Source: Adiantum capillus-veneris
Lineage: Eukaryota; Streptophyta; Polypodiopsida; Polypodiales; Pteridaceae
Direction of reading: 5' to 3'
Length of the DNA: 64,000 bases
NCBI GenBank assembly: GCA_014529385.2
Contig: CM043959.1
Coordinates: 89,071,529 to 89,135,528 of the forward strand
The notes beneath the pieces are model-generated. The model was not told where the DNA came from and did no database searches. It worked only from the letters and a program-made list of their open reading frames with translations. Below, piece after piece: positions 1 through 11,500 of the stretch; positions within the stretch are counted from its first letter, which is position 1; each line of letters begins with the position of its first letter. The position numbers and the translations under genes were made by a program.

Positions 1-1085
1 TGATTTTATTGCTTCGTCGGAACCCTTGGATGCACTATCATGTCATTCCCTTTCTTCTACAGAATCCTCTGATGAACTTGCGTCTGGTTCCCTTGGTTCG
101 TCAGAGCCCTCGGATGCACTATCATCTGAATCCCTTACTTCTTCGGAATTCTTTGATGAACTTTCATCTGGTTCCCCTAGTTCTTTCTCTTCACTAAAAG
201 ACTCTTGCCCTGTTGAGGTGGACACTGGCTTGTCCGTAGGATAAGTCAATGAGCCGACATGCATTCCAAAACCTTGCTTAGCATTTCCCATAAGTCTCTG
301 GATGGAGTCAAACTTTTGTTGTAGACAATACCGTCGAATCTCTTTTGGGAAACCACAGCAAAACTGTTCAATCTGGTCCCTCAAAGTTACCATCCGAAAC
401 AAGGACACTGGCAAATAGATATCCCAAAACCTCTAGTAGTAGTTATCCAATATGTCCTTTTTAGTCATTCTCAGATGATGCCAAGCCGTAGTGACATATT
501 CTTATGTTTTCCCGGCAAAAGTGAAAATTCTCTTGAATTGTACCCACTTCTTAGGTGCTTCTCTGCGTAACAACAGAGTAGACCATCATGTATGTGCATT
601 TGGTTTCAAGTACGATGCCACCTTTCGCATCTTGGGGAGTGTTCCGAGAACCGACCTCCCGAGAAGGCGACGTCAAGCTGTATGAACTCAAGGGCTCAAT
701 GGGTGTCCTAGTAGCCTGAAAAGGTATCAAACCTGACTACTTGACCCCATCCTTGAACTCCTTGGTCTTCTTGTCCAATTTTTCACTGTCAGAAAAGGAC
801 AAGCTCTCCTCCTCTAAACTGCTAAATGGCCTCTCATGCCTTCTAGACTTTTTCAAAAATCTGCTTTTTTGGCTTTTTCTACTTCTTCCGCCTTTTCTCA
901 TCCTCTTTGGAACTAGAGGACAACGAACTTTCGCAACTTTTTGAAGATGATGAAAAATCTGGGTCATCCTTGGAACGAACACGCTTCTTGGATCTGCTTA
1001 CCACCTCAAAAGTTGACTTCCGGCCCAAATAGCTGGTGAAATTTGCTGATTTCCTCTTCTTCCTGAGAGTGCTTTAAGCCTTTCC
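1..1085 (-). pseudogene. gypsy-type gag relic
   Basis: Degraded gag region of a Ty3/gypsy element on the minus strand. The longest open piece (43-414) encodes a gag segment followed by an acidic Ser/Glu-rich tail. It aligns by eye with the minus-strand gag pieces at 12371-12800 and 49625-50240: all share an Ile-Glu-Gln-Phe motif and a Gly-Ser-Leu-Thr-Tyr motif at similar spacing. The rest (414-1085) matches the same gag families only in short stretches and has several stops. A basic Lys/Arg/Ser-rich stretch lies at 737-982. The orientation is opposite to the pol fragment that starts at about 1117, so these are either two separate insertions or an internal inversion. Confidence 0.6.
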
Positions 1086-1116
1086 TTAATTGGTTCATCT
1101 TCTTTTCAAGAGCTCT

Positions 1117-2154
1117 GTAAACGGTTCATTAGAAAGTTTACAGAGGTTGCTTCCCCTTTGCACACTTTCACACAGAAAGGAATCCCTTTCTCGTGGGGAC
1201 CCACAGAGGTGACTACCTTTCAGACTTTGAAAGAGAAAATGACTACGGGACCAATTTTGACTTTGCCGGATTTGTTCGAAGTATATTGTGATGCTTGTGG
1301 TTGTAGTTTGGGTGTGGTCTTAATGCACGAAGGCCATGTCATTGCCTATGAGTGCCGATTGTTTTCAAGGCCGGAATTGACAGCACAGATTTATGAGAAA
1401 GAGCTTTTGGCGGTTATCCATGCTCTTACTCAGTGGCGACATTACCTACTCGGAGCCGATTTTACAGTCTTCACTAATTATCAGAGTTTACACTACTTCT
1501 TGTCACAAAAGCAACTTTCGGAAAAGCAGATGCGGTGAGCTAACATCTTGTCACAGTTTTACTTCCAGATTGTCCATGTTCAAGGACAGAAGAACTTGGT
1601 GGCACATGCTTTGTCCTCGAAGCCGTTAGTCTTGGCTATTTCCGCGATTCACCATAGAAGCTTCAAGGACATGGTCGATCAGTACGCCACAGATCCAGAT
1701 TCTTCTGATGTATTCAATCGAATACAGAATGGGGAGGTAGTAGTGGGATATTCCATACAGGATGGCTACTTGACGAAGAAAATGATGTTGTGCGTTACAC
1801 AACCGTTGACAGAAAAGGTTCTAACTGAATGCCATGTCCACCTTTTACGAGTCACCGGGCATTGACACCACCTTGGAAAGGTGTGGAGTGTTACTTCTTT
1901 TGGCCGAAACTGAAGCAGGACTTTGTCCACAGTTGCTTGGTATGCCAGAAGGTCAAGTTTGACAGGCATAAAGCACAGGGATGGTTACATCCTTTACCCA
2001 TTCCCACCCGCCCCTGGGAAAGTATTGCAATGAATTTCATTTTTGATCTGCCGAAGACGCAGAGGTGGGCATGATTGCATTTGGACTGTCATCGACAGAT
2101 TTAGCAAGATCATTTAGCGAGACTGTTCATTTCACAGATTTTCAGATTACATGG
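1117..2154 (+). pseudogene. gypsy-1 pol: end of RT, RNase H, start of integrase
   Basis: Ty3/gypsy polyprotein fragment. It begins in the last RT motif (Arg-Phe-Ile-Arg-Lys-Phe) and passes through the RNase H domain (Tyr-Cys-Asp-Ala near 1290; Glu-Lys-Glu-Leu-Leu-Ala-Val near 1400). It ends in the integrase zinc-binding region (CLVC near 1936) and the start of the integrase core (Val-Ile-Asp-Arg-Phe near 2090). In-frame stops at 1536 and 1863 and a later frame change make it a pseudogene. The family Asp-His-Gln-Ser-Leu motif reads Asn-Tyr-Gln-Ser-Leu here. A close minus-strand relative lies at 45953-46610. The reading continues at 7465 after the inserted copia element. Confidence 0.85.
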
Positions 2155-2433
2155 TGTTGGGTTAAAGGCCTAAATAACCCCTTTTTGTACATTTTTATAC
2201 TTTGTCCACGTTCAATATGAACCTGGACACATTTTTTTTAAAGTCACTTATAATAAAAGTGAGAAAACCCAAAACTCACTTATTGAGTTTTCCCCAAAAA
2301 CGTGAGCTCTCTCTCTCTCCCCGCTTCGATCCGTAGCACTTCCTCTCTGCTGCACTCCGCCTCCTGCTTCTTGCCCCAATCCTGCATTACATCGCGACGC
2401 GCACCTACCGGTACCTTCTGTTTCGCGCTTTCA
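2155..2433 (+). repeat. copia 5' LTR
   Basis: Starts TGTTGGGTTAAAGG and ends TTTCA. It carries an AT-rich stretch with a TATAATAAAA-like promoter element near 2250 and a (CT)n stretch near 2307. The partner LTR is at 7180-7459. Confidence 0.93.
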
Positions 2434-2872
2434 ACTGATATAGGAGACCTAGGGTTTCAAAACAGCTCTGCGCAGTCTGCTGGACAGCAAGTTAAAATTG
2501 CTCTCCCGCAATTCCATCGCGAAGCCCCTTTGCTTCCCGAGTCGAAAAAGTCACCAAACCTGCCAAAACAGCCCAAAAGAGGCTGTTTTTAGGTCAAAAC
2601 AAGTGATTTACAGGTTATAACAGGTCAAAACAGCAATGCGCAGGTGTACCAAAGTTGTGGGATCACATGTATTGATGTTTGTCGCGACAAATTGAGTGAA
2701 AAGCTGAGTACAGGTGCTTAAAATTGCACTTTCCAACTAAAATTTCAGATTTGGACAGTTTCATGTAAAGAAATTGTAGTCTATCGTATGCAAAGTCTTG
2801 TGGTTGCTCCTACTTGCTGAAATTTTCAGCCTATTGCATCTCTCTTGTATCCACACTTGTGGTTGAATCAAA
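2434..2872 (+). other. copia 5' leader
   Basis: Untranslated leader between the 5' LTR and the gag start. The bases immediately after the LTR do not match the usual plant copia primer-binding site TGGTATCAGAGC, so priming is unexplained; the site may be mutated or replaced. No gene is seen here. Confidence 0.6.
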
Positions 2873-3790
2873 ATGGCTTCTTCCTCTTCCGCATCTGACA
2901 CTAAAAGTTTGATGGAAATCAAACGGTTCGATGGTCAAGGCTTCGACCTCTGGCAAGAACGTATGCAAGGTTATCCTTTTTTGAAAGGATTGTGAAGATG
3001 CATTGGAAGAGAATAAACTGCCAGGTTTGTCTGACGAAGAGTAGGCCAGGTTGAATAAGAAGTCTATGGCCTACATCAAAATGGCTATCAATGATGACAT
3101 TTTGACGGACATCAAGCGTTTGGACTCTGCTTATGCAATATGGCAAAAGCTAAAGTCCAACTATGAAAACACGACGCCTGTGAACCAGGTGTATTTGATG
3201 CGAAAGTTGGTGAATATGCAACTTGATGACTCGAAGTTAACTTCTGAGCATTTGAGTGCTTTTACAAATGTGTTGAGTCAGTTGTGCAAGACAGTGGGCT
3301 TCAACAATTCGATGATAAGCTGAAAGCTATTTTCTTGCTTATGACATTGCCAGATACTTGGGAAACTTTGGTTGTTTCCTTGAGCAACAGTCCCACCCTC
3401 ACATATGACGGTGTGAGAGGGTCTATTCTCAATGAAGAGATTAGACGCAAGTCTAGTGGGGAAGGTGGTAGTTCTGCCACCTTCCCCACTAGACCCACCC
3501 TCCCATATGACGGTGTGAGAGGGTCTATTCTCAATGAAGAGATTAGACGCAAGTCTAGTGGGAAGGTGGCAGTTCTACCTACAATGCAAGAGGTAGAAAT
3601 CAAAAGCATGATGCGGGCAACAGGACTCAAAATAGAAGTAAGAGCAAGACAAAGGATAAGGATGTCACTTGTTATCAATGTGGCAGAAAGGGTCACAAGA
3701 AACCCGATTGCAGGTATTTTAAGAAAGAGCAGGAAAGGAAGAAGGAAACGCAAGATAAGAAGAAGAAAGATGAAGGAAAAATCAGTAGGT
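2873..3790 (+). pseudogene. copia gag (UBN2-like) with zinc knuckle
   Basis: Begins ATGGCTTCTTCC at 2873 with the typical copia gag opening (a Phe-Asp-Gly segment, then Leu-Trp-Gln). A frameshift near 2970 and stops near 2995 and 3042 break it. Reading resumes at 3051-3323 (Trp-Gln-Lys-Leu, Leu-Met-Arg-Lys-Leu) and shifts frame again near 3300. A 102-bp direct duplication (3392-3493 and 3494 onwards) repeats a 34-codon segment. After a one-base loss in the second copy, the CCHC zinc knuckle (Cys-x2-Cys-x4-His-x4-Cys, 3670-3711) lies in a different frame until about 3780, where the frame is restored. Confidence 0.85.
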
Positions 3791-5165
3791 GATTCCTCCA
3801 AGGATGCTGAGAATACAAATGTATCCTCTAGTGTGGTCATTGAGGAGTTGTCAGACGTTGAGGAAATCTTGGATGCGGCTTCATACCCCTCAGATTTAGT
3901 GATAGCTAATGCAGAAGACATGCTTATCTCAAAGAAAGATGTCATTGATGCATTGCTCAACGTTAATGATGGCCTATCCCAATCATACATAATGGATTCT
4001 GGTGCTTCATTCCATGTGACTCCATCTTTGGAGTGTTTTGCTACATATGCTGCAGGCAATTATGGCAAGGTGTACCTTGGTGATAATTTTGCTTGCAATA
4101 TTGAGGGAATGGGTACTATGCGTTTGGCTCTTAACAATGGTCAAGAGCTTGTGTTGAATGATGTCAGGTTTGTACTGGGCATTAAGAAAAGTTTGCTATC
4201 TATTAGCCAGTTAGATGCACATGGTTATACTACCATCTTTGCTGGGGGTTCATGGAAGTTGCTCGACTGCTCTATGCTTGTTGCAAAAGGGTCTAAAAGA
4301 GGTACTTTGTACTATCTTCGATGCAAAGCTTTGCCTCGCAAGTTTCTTGCTGTTGCTGAAATTGCTTCACACACGAAATTGTGGCATAAGAGACTTGGCC
4401 ATATGAGCCAAAAGGGTATTGATGTGCTTTCCTCTCTGAAGAGAGTTGATATTAAAGGCAAAAACTTGGATTTTTGTAACGATTGTCTTTATGGAAAGCA
4501 AAAGAAATCTTCTTATTACTCTGGTGTCTCTCGCAAAGCTAATCCTCTTGATCTTATTCACTCCAATGTATGCACTATGCCTATTAAGTCTTTTGGTGGT
4601 GCATTGTATTTTGTTACATTCATTTATGACTGTACTAGGAAAGGATGGGTACATTTGTTGAAAAGTAAGAGTGAGACTTTTAATGCTTTTAAGAATTTTC
4701 ATGCTTTTGTCACTACGCAAAAGAGTACTAAGCTTAAATGTCTCAGATCTAATAATGGAGGAGAGTATGTATCTGCTGAATTTCAACGTTTTTGTGATGA
4801 AAATGGGATTAAAAGGGAGTTGACAGCCCCTTATAATCCGTCTTCTAATGGTGTGGCTGAGAGGTATAATCGTACTTTATGCGACAGTGTGTTGCATGTT
4901 GTCCACCGCTAATCTTTCCCAAGAGTTTTGAGAGGAGGCATTGAAAACTGCAGTTCATATTTGCAATCGCTCTCCTAATAGTACGCTGAAAAATGACATT
5001 CCAAAGGAGGTTTGGTCTGGCAAACCTGCCTCTTATGATCATTTGAGAGTATTTCGCTGCGAAGCTTTTGTTCATGTACGCAATGACTTGAGAACAAAGC
5101 TTGATATGAAGTCCATTAAAGGAGTCCTCCTAGGTTATGGGGAAGAAGGTGAAATGGGCTATTGA
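3791..5165 (+). pseudogene. copia protease and integrase
   Basis: The protease active site Asp-Ser-Gly-Ala lies near 3994. The GAG-pre-integrase motif (Leu-Trp-His-Lys-Arg-Leu-Gly-His) is near 4380, and a CxxC follows near 4475. In the integrase core the first catalytic Asp (family His-Ser-Asp-Val) is Asn near 4563. The second (family Asp-Asn-Gly-Gly-Glu-Tyr) is also Asn near 4751. The third residue, Glu in Ala-Glu-Arg-Tyr-Asn, is kept near 4860. Both substitutions fit G-to-A transitions. The frame breaks at the stop near 4911, and the C-terminal part continues at 4941-5165, ending at TGA. The integrase is therefore inactive on two independent grounds. Confidence 0.88.
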
Positions 5166-6475
5166 GTGTGGTTACCACAGTTTAGAAAGGTAATACGCAG
5201 CCCAGATGTAGTGTTCAATGAGGCAAAATTGCTTAAAAATGCTACAAAATCTGATGCTGACAAGAAAACAGTCAGATTTCAGCCTTCCGTGCCACCTATT
5301 GTTGTTGAAAAAGAGCCTCGTGATGTATTACCGCAAGCTGAAATTGATAATCAGCCGGTTAACCTTGAGTCAGAAGAGGTAGAACATGATTTTGATGCTC
5401 CTAATGAGGATGGACAGCCACCTGAATTGGCTGAAAATGATTTTCAGCAGCGTGATAGAGCTGAAAATGAGTTGCCTTATGATGTAGAACCGTTGCCTGA
5501 GAATGTAGATCATTGGGTACGCAAGTCAACTCGTTTGAGAAGGCAACCGCAGAGATTTAACCCCTCTTTGGATCATGTAATGTTGACAGATGAGGGTGAA
5601 CCTCTTACATATAAAGAGGCCACATCATGTGAGTCAAGCAGTAAGTGGGAGCTTGCGATGCAAGAGGAAATGAAATCCTTGTATGCAAATGATACTTGGG
5701 ATCTTGTGCCATTGCCTAAAGGGAGAAAGGCTCTTCCTAACAAATGGGTATACAAGATTAAGATAGTGGATGAAAAACCCAAGTACAAGGCAAGATTGGT
5801 TGCAAAAGGATATGCACAGAAAGAAGGAATTGATTTTCAAGAAATCTTTTCTCCTGTTGTAAAGCTTACAACTTTACGTGTCCTTTTTGCTCTCGTTGCG
5901 GTGCTTGATTTGGAATTGAATCAAATGGATGTAAAGACAGCGTTTTTGCATGGTGACATTGAAGAGGACATATACATGAAACAGCCTGAAGGTTTTGTAG
6001 TTCCTACACGTAAGGAACTTGTATGCAAACTGAAAAGGGCTCTGTATGGTTTGAGACAATCATCACGACAGTGGTATAAGAAGTTTGATACTTTTATGTT
6101 GTCTAAGGCTTTAAACGCAGTCATGCAGATTATTGTTTGTATATGTAAAGGGATGAAGATGGTAGTCCCATCATACTTGTTCTCTATGTTGATGACACAC
6201 TGCTTGCCGAGAAACATAAGACTAGTCTTGATGCTCTAAAACGTAAGCTAAATTCAGCATTTTCTATGAAGAATTTGGGTGATGCAGAGCATATTTTGGG
6301 CATGCGTATTAAAAGAGATAGAAAGCTGAAATTGTTGTTTTTATCTCAAGGAAGGTATATTGCAAAAGTACTTGACAGATTTAATATGGCTGATGTTAAG
6401 CCTCTTGGAGTACCTTTACCTCCATACACTAAGCTTAGCAAAGCAGATTGCCCAAAGGATGAGGTGGCATTGTAG
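5166..6475 (+). pseudogene. copia reverse transcriptase
   Basis: An acidic linker (5166-5600) is followed by the RVT_2 domain: Trp-x2-Ala-Met-Gln-x-Glu near 5650, Lys-Ala-Arg-Leu-Val-Ala-Lys-Gly near 5785, Gln-Met-Asp-Val-Lys-Thr-Ala-Phe-Leu near 5920 and Leu-Tyr-Gly-Leu-Arg-Gln near 6040. A frameshift near 6110 moves the catalytic YVDD box (6185-6196) out of the main frame. Reading resumes at 6266-6475 (Asn-Leu-Gly-Asp-Ala, Ile-Leu-Gly-Met) and ends at a TAG just before the RNase H part. Catalytic residues are intact, but the protein is interrupted. Confidence 0.9.
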
Positions 6476-6478
6476 GCA

Positions 6479-7144
6479 ATGAAGGGAATCCCATATGGAT
6501 TAGCTTGTGGTTCTCTTATGTATGCTATGGTTGCCACTCGTCTCGACATTGCTTATGCAGTGGGAGTTGTTAGTCGATACATGTTGAATCCTGGCAAAGC
6601 GCATTGGGAAGGTGTCAAATGCATTCTGAGATATTTGAAAGGTACACAATCAAAGTGTATTTGTTATGGAAAAAGTGACTTGAAATTGCAGGGATATTGC
6701 GATGCAGACATGGCAGGTGACATGGATACCTGGAAATCTACCAGTGGATATGTATTTTCCATTGCTGGTGGTGCAGTCTCTTGGTGTTCTATGTTGCAAA
6801 AAATTGTGACATTGAGTACTACTGAGGCTGAATATATTTCAGCCACAGAGGCTTCAAAGGAGGCCATTTGGTTGGGCAGACTTGCAAAAGAACTTGGCAT
6901 GCCTGCTTATACACCCGTGTTGGGTTGTGATAGCCAGAGTGCTGTCTATTTAGCCAAAAATTCCATGTTTCATGCGCGTACCAAACACATAGATGTGCGG
7001 TACCACTTCATACGACAGGTATTGGAGGATGGTCTAGTCACCTTGACTAAGATCCATACACAGGTTAACCCTGTAGATGTTCTCACCAAGAGTCTTGCTA
7101 AGGCTCAACATGAGCATTGCATACAACTGGTGGGAGTTGGTTAA
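6479..7144 (+). pseudogene. copia RNase H domain
   Basis: An open stretch of 221 codons encodes the end of the RT thumb and the copia-type RNase H: Gly-Ser-Leu-Met-Tyr near 6510, Gly-Tyr-Cys-Asp-Ala-Asp near 6692, Thr-Ser-Gly-Tyr-Val near 6740, Ser-Thr-Thr-Glu-Ala-Glu-Tyr near 6817, and Lys-His-Ile-Asp-Val-Arg near 6984. It stops at 7142-7144, 35 bp before the 3' LTR, as expected for the family. This is the best preserved part of the element. Confidence 0.9.
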
Positions 7145-7166
7145 CTTAAAGGCGTCATTTATGCCT

Positions 7167-7179
7167 TTAAGTGGGAGGT
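7167..7179 (+). promoter_or_regulatory. copia polypurine tract
   Basis: Purine-rich run (TTAAGTGGGAGGT) directly before the 3' LTR, where plus-strand DNA synthesis of an LTR retrotransposon is primed. Confidence 0.75.
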
Positions 7180-7459
7180 TGTTGGGTTAAAGGTCTAAAT
7201 AACCCCTTTTTGTATATTTTTATTCTTTGTCCAGGTTCAACATGAACCTGGACACATTTTTTTTAAGTCACTTATAATAAAAGTGGGAAAACCCAAAACT
7301 CACTTATTGAGTTTTCCTCAAAAACGTGAGCTCTCTCTCTCTCTCCCTACTTCGATCCCTAGCGCTTCCTCTCTACTGCACTCCGCCTCCTGCTTCTTGC
7401 CCCAATCCTGCACTACATCGTGACGCGCACCTACCGGTACCTTCTGCTTCGCGCTTTCA
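7180..7459 (+). repeat. copia 3' LTR
   Basis: Partner of 2155-2433, with the same TG and CA ends and about 95% identity by eye. It is followed by the target duplication CATGG at 7460-7464. Confidence 0.93.
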
Positions 7460-7464
7460 CATGG

Positions 7465-7640
7465 CATGCCTGAGACAATAGTCTCTGACAAAGATCCCCG
7501 ATTCACGAGTTTGTTTTAGAAGGCTATTTGAGAGAACATTGGCACACGGTTGCAGTTCTCGTCATCTTTACACCTGCAGACAAATGGACAATCTGAGATT
7601 GCAAATTCAGTTGTACTGGATTTATTGAAGTCTTACACCT
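7465..7640 (+). pseudogene. gypsy-1 integrase, second half
   Basis: Continuation of the integrase interrupted by copia. It matches 40086-40265 nearly base for base in places (ATGCCTGAGACAATAGTCTC; CTGAGATTGCAAATTC). It holds the Thr/Ser-Asp-x2-Phe region and the His-Pro-Gln-Thr-[Asp/Asn]-Gly-Gln-Ser-Glu-like segment with a stop in the reading frame. It ends where LINE-X begins, near 7641. Confidence 0.82.
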
Positions 7641-7908
7641 CTTGCCAAGTTTTGCGTGACACCTCCAGATGCAGCGGATTGCAGGCACACTGTGGTGCAT
7701 TTGTTTGCTGACACTCAGTGCCCTCCGCGTTATGTTTTTGTGCATGAGGATTCTTGGACTGCACGCTCGGCTTGGGCCTGGGCGGGGCAGTCACTTCATG
7801 GGTGCTTGTCTAGAGGTCGTTCGGATGAGATTACTCCCCATCCAAACCAGCCTCAAAGATAGCGAGGTTGGCTGTTGTGGCAGCATCTGTTTTTTCTCAC
7901 TGAGTCCA

Positions 7909-8570
7909 TGAGGATTATCTCATGGAATGTGCAGGGATTAGGAGGGCCCCAGTTTCAGCGTCAGAGGGGTCGGCTGTGTCAGGAGCTGCAGAGATGCCTT
8001 GTGGGTGGTGAGATTGACATCCTTATGCTGCAGGAGGACCATCTTTGTGAGAGCCGCATTCGGCAATGTGGTTAGATTTTGCATGGTCACTTTGAGACTT
8101 TTTGGTCATCTGCTTTTGGACCTGGAGGCATCCAGGGTGGGGTATGTATGACCATTACGGACTATTTGTAGCAAACCATTGTGGGCAGGGGGATTATTGT
8201 GTCAGGCAAGGCTCAGTGGATTACTAAGCAGGTTCAGGGTTGCCTGAAGGGTTTCCTGAACATCTGCGCGCCCAATGTAGCGAGTGCACGTGCAGAGTTT
8301 TGGGCTCACATTGCAGAGTCTCAACCCCAGGCAGAGCAATGGTGCATTGGGGGAGACTTCAACATGTTGGAGGACCCAGCAGACAGGGATGGAGGTAGCC
8401 ATACTACTGTGCATGGAGATGAGTTGGCAACTTGGGAGAGGCTATGTATGACTGCGGGTTACAGATGTGTGGCAGCATTCTAGCTTTGTGAGGCCACCTG
8501 ACTGCCTGGCCTTCTCTCGTTTGGACCGTCGAGTGGGACGAGTGCATCTATCTCGAAAAGATCGCTTTTA
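7909..8570 (+). pseudogene. LINE-X copy 1 endonuclease domain
   Basis: AP-endonuclease-like domain of LINE ORF2, starting at Met-Arg-Ile-Ile-Ser-Trp-Asn. It has the Gln-Glu catalytic-type motif (Leu-Gln-Glu-Asp-His) near 8030, Asn-x-x-Ala-Pro-Asn-Val near 8265 and Gly-Gly-Asp-Phe-Asn near 8350. Stops near 8076 and 8168 and a frame change near 8480 break it. The matching region of the second copy is at 35386-35955. Confidence 0.82.
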
Positions 8571-11500
8571 CACTAGTGAATCACTTCTGTGACTTGGGTG
8601 GGACTGTTGGCATTTTGGTTGGGACTTCCTTTTCGGACCACGCACCAATGATCCTCACAATGATTGATGAGCAGAGGAGGGGGAGCATGGTGCTACGCAT
8701 CCCAGAGAGGGTCTTGCTGGAATCTGCGCTCAGAGAGCGAGTGGAGGCTCTTTTGATAGAGAGCTTAGACTTATAGTACTCTCTTGCTGATAGAGTGGCC
8801 TCAGGACTTGCTCAGCTTAGTCAGCTCTTTCTTCAAGAGTCTTCGGCTCTCCTGGCTCCAGCGAGAGAGGAGCAGCGCCTCCGACGGGGCGTTGCTTCCT
8901 CGTAGAGGATGCAGGAAGCAACATCCAGATAGTCCTTGGTTGGAGGAGCAGTTACAGCAAGCTCGCCGTCAGCACAGAGGAGAGGCGCCATGAGTTTGCT
9001 TTCCATCGACAGGCATCTCAGTGGACCTAGGTGGGTGACAGAGTGACAGGCGCTTTCTTTTGAGGCAGTGAGACCTCGGCATACGCATGCCAAAGTCAGT
9101 CAGTTGAGGAGGCCCAGACGGTCAGTTGCTTCAGAGCCAGAGGACATGCGTGCAGTTGCTAATGACTTCTACCGTGATTTACTGTCTGCAGAGCCCCAGT
9201 CAAAGCGTCAGGATGCATGCAAAGAGCAGGTGTGGGCACAGATGCCTTGTCTTGTGACTGAGGAGATGCGTCAAAGGCTTGAGCTGCCTCTACATCTAGA
9301 GGAGCTGTACACGGATCTTAGTGCACTCCCCCGTGGTAGCTGTCCAGGTGAGGGTAGCTTCACTCCCAGCTTCTTCTTGGAGTAGTGGGACTTGCTTGGC
9401 TCACATCTTTGTAGTGCTTTTCAGTACATCCTGCACACAGGTGAGATGCCTGAGAGCATGAGTGAGTGCCTGATTTACCTCATTCCCAAGGAGGGTGGCT
9501 CCTTGGATGAGATTTGACAGTAACACCCCATCACCATCCTCAACTCAATTTACAAAATTCTTGCCAAGGCTCTGAGTTTGAGGATTCAGCCACTTCTAGA
9601 GAGCCTTATACATGGGACTCAGACAGGTTTTGTCAAGGAGTGTAGTATCCTTGACAACATCTTTACTTTTTGGGAGGCCTCTGCCCTCGCACGGCTCTGT
9701 GGTGAGGATTTGGTGATTCTTCTTCTCGATTTTGAGAAGGACTATGACAAAGTTGACTAGGATTTTTGGAGGGCACTCTACGCAGGATGGGCTTCTCACA
9801 TGCTTGGATCAGAGGGGTGTCAACTTTGTACAGACGAGCACACAGTTAGGTGTTTTAGCAGGAGGTAGAGGTGATCGTTTCATGCTCACACGTTCGGTCA
9901 GACAGGGCTTCCCTCTTGCCCCCTTTCTCTTTCTGTTCCATGCTGAGGCAATGAGCAGGTTTTTGGTTTCACAACAGGTTGGTTTATGTGGCTTAGCGCT
10001 CCCTATTCGGGGAGATGAGCTACTGGACGCTGAGTTTGCAGACGACTCATCCTTGTACTTGGATAGCCAGGAGGCCAACCTACACAGGTGTGAGCAAGCT
10101 CTTGAAACTTTCTGTTGTGCATCTGGCGCACTTTCAAATGGAGAAAGACAGTGGCTTTCTCGGTTGGTAGTGTTCCTACGCCCGATTGGATGCCAGGTGA
10201 GGGTTTCAGGTGGATTCCCCCAAGGACTGCAGTTCGTTACTTGGACTGTCAGGTTGGTTTCGACTTGTCTCCCGAGCAGCAGATTGCTCCCCTCCTCCTG
10301 TCTATCAGGAGGAAGTTGTTACACTGGAGCTCCGCACAACTTTCTTTGGCAGGCAGAGTTGTAGTGGCCAACCAGGTGTTGTTGGCTACTATGTGGTACA
10401 TCACTTCTTGTTGGATTTTCTCGAGTTCTTGTATTAGCGAGGTAGAGAGGCTGATCAGGAACTTCCTTTGGTCAAGGCGTGACACTCAGATAGCCCGGGC
10501 CAAAGTGGCATGCCAAGTCATCACTCTTCCTTGTTCTCAGGGAGGGTTGGGTATCATAGACCCAGCACAGCACAGCAGAGCCCTTCTTGGGAAGTTCATC
10601 GTCAGAGGACTTCTTCCAGGTGAGGAGCCCTGGAAGGAGTTCTTGCTTCAGCGGCTTAGTGCTAGGGTGCCTCAAGCTGGAGGCCCATGGGGACCCTCGA
10701 CTAGATGGATTTTCATAGAGATGCGCAGAGTTGGCTTGAGCAGGAGACTGGAAAACCGCTTCGCTGTGAGTATGCTCCGATCTTGGGAGCAATTGCGGCG
10801 AGGCCCGGAGCAGCATCAGCCTACTTGCACGGAAGAGCGCCTGAGACAGCCCCTTGTTTGGAACCCCGTGGTTGGCACTCAGAGAGGCCACTTGGTTGTA
10901 GTCGGCCTCATGTTTCTTGGGGTCCCATGGCAGAGGGTCCAACACGCTCTCTAGGTGACTGGTTACAGTTTTCAGGCTTGTGAGAGGAGCTTCAAGGCAT
11001 TCTACAGGGCATGAGAGGGGGGTAGAGCATGTGTCAAGACATCTCAAAGGCATTACCAGCTAAGTGGCTCACACCTCTCGAGTCAGCAGTGCCCAGATGG
11101 ATGGGAGCCTTCACGCGATTGGAGGTTCTCATCTCACTTCGGGCTTGCTCAGAGACTATACTCTCCCTGTTTTTCGAGCTACAAGGTGAGGGACGCTTAC
11201 ACCGAGTTGCAGTAGAGGCCCCGCAGGTGGCTAAGCGCTGTTTTCAAAGGATTCGCGTGGTGGGCATCTGTGGGAGGACTTGTGTCATAGATCCCGACCC
11301 AGCAACTCTTGAGACTAGCCACTAGAGACTATGGGCTTGGGAGAGTTGTCCACTGGCACGAGTACAGTGGGATCCTAGAGTGGCTGTGGAGGGACCCTTT
11401 CCCCTCTATAGACCATCCAAGTGTCCCTTTCTTTCAGTACACTGTTCGACTGGGACGTCACATACTAGCAGTGCAGAGAGAGGCTCGTCCTGCTGCAGCA

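Larger units (their letters stand above)
2155..7459 (+). mobile_element. Ty1/copia LTR retrotransposon, structurally complete
   Basis: 5.3-kb element with two LTRs (279 and 280 bp, TG...CA, roughly 15 differences by eye). A polypurine tract precedes the 3' LTR. Domains run gag, protease, integrase, RT, RNase H, the order that defines Ty1/copia. It is flanked by a perfect 5-bp target duplication CATGG (2150-2154 and 7460-7464). The insertion splits a gypsy integrase gene. The matching uninterrupted site is visible near 40071-40085 in a second gypsy fragment, which proves the boundaries. No canonical tRNA-Met primer site follows the 5' LTR. Several frameshifts and stops mean it cannot make its own proteins now. 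Confidence 0.95.

Noticed and set aside
1-2154. Single gypsy element with an inverted gag
   Set aside because: Gag and pol are in opposite orientation with no visible inverted repeat at the junction near 1100; two separate fragments are as likely.
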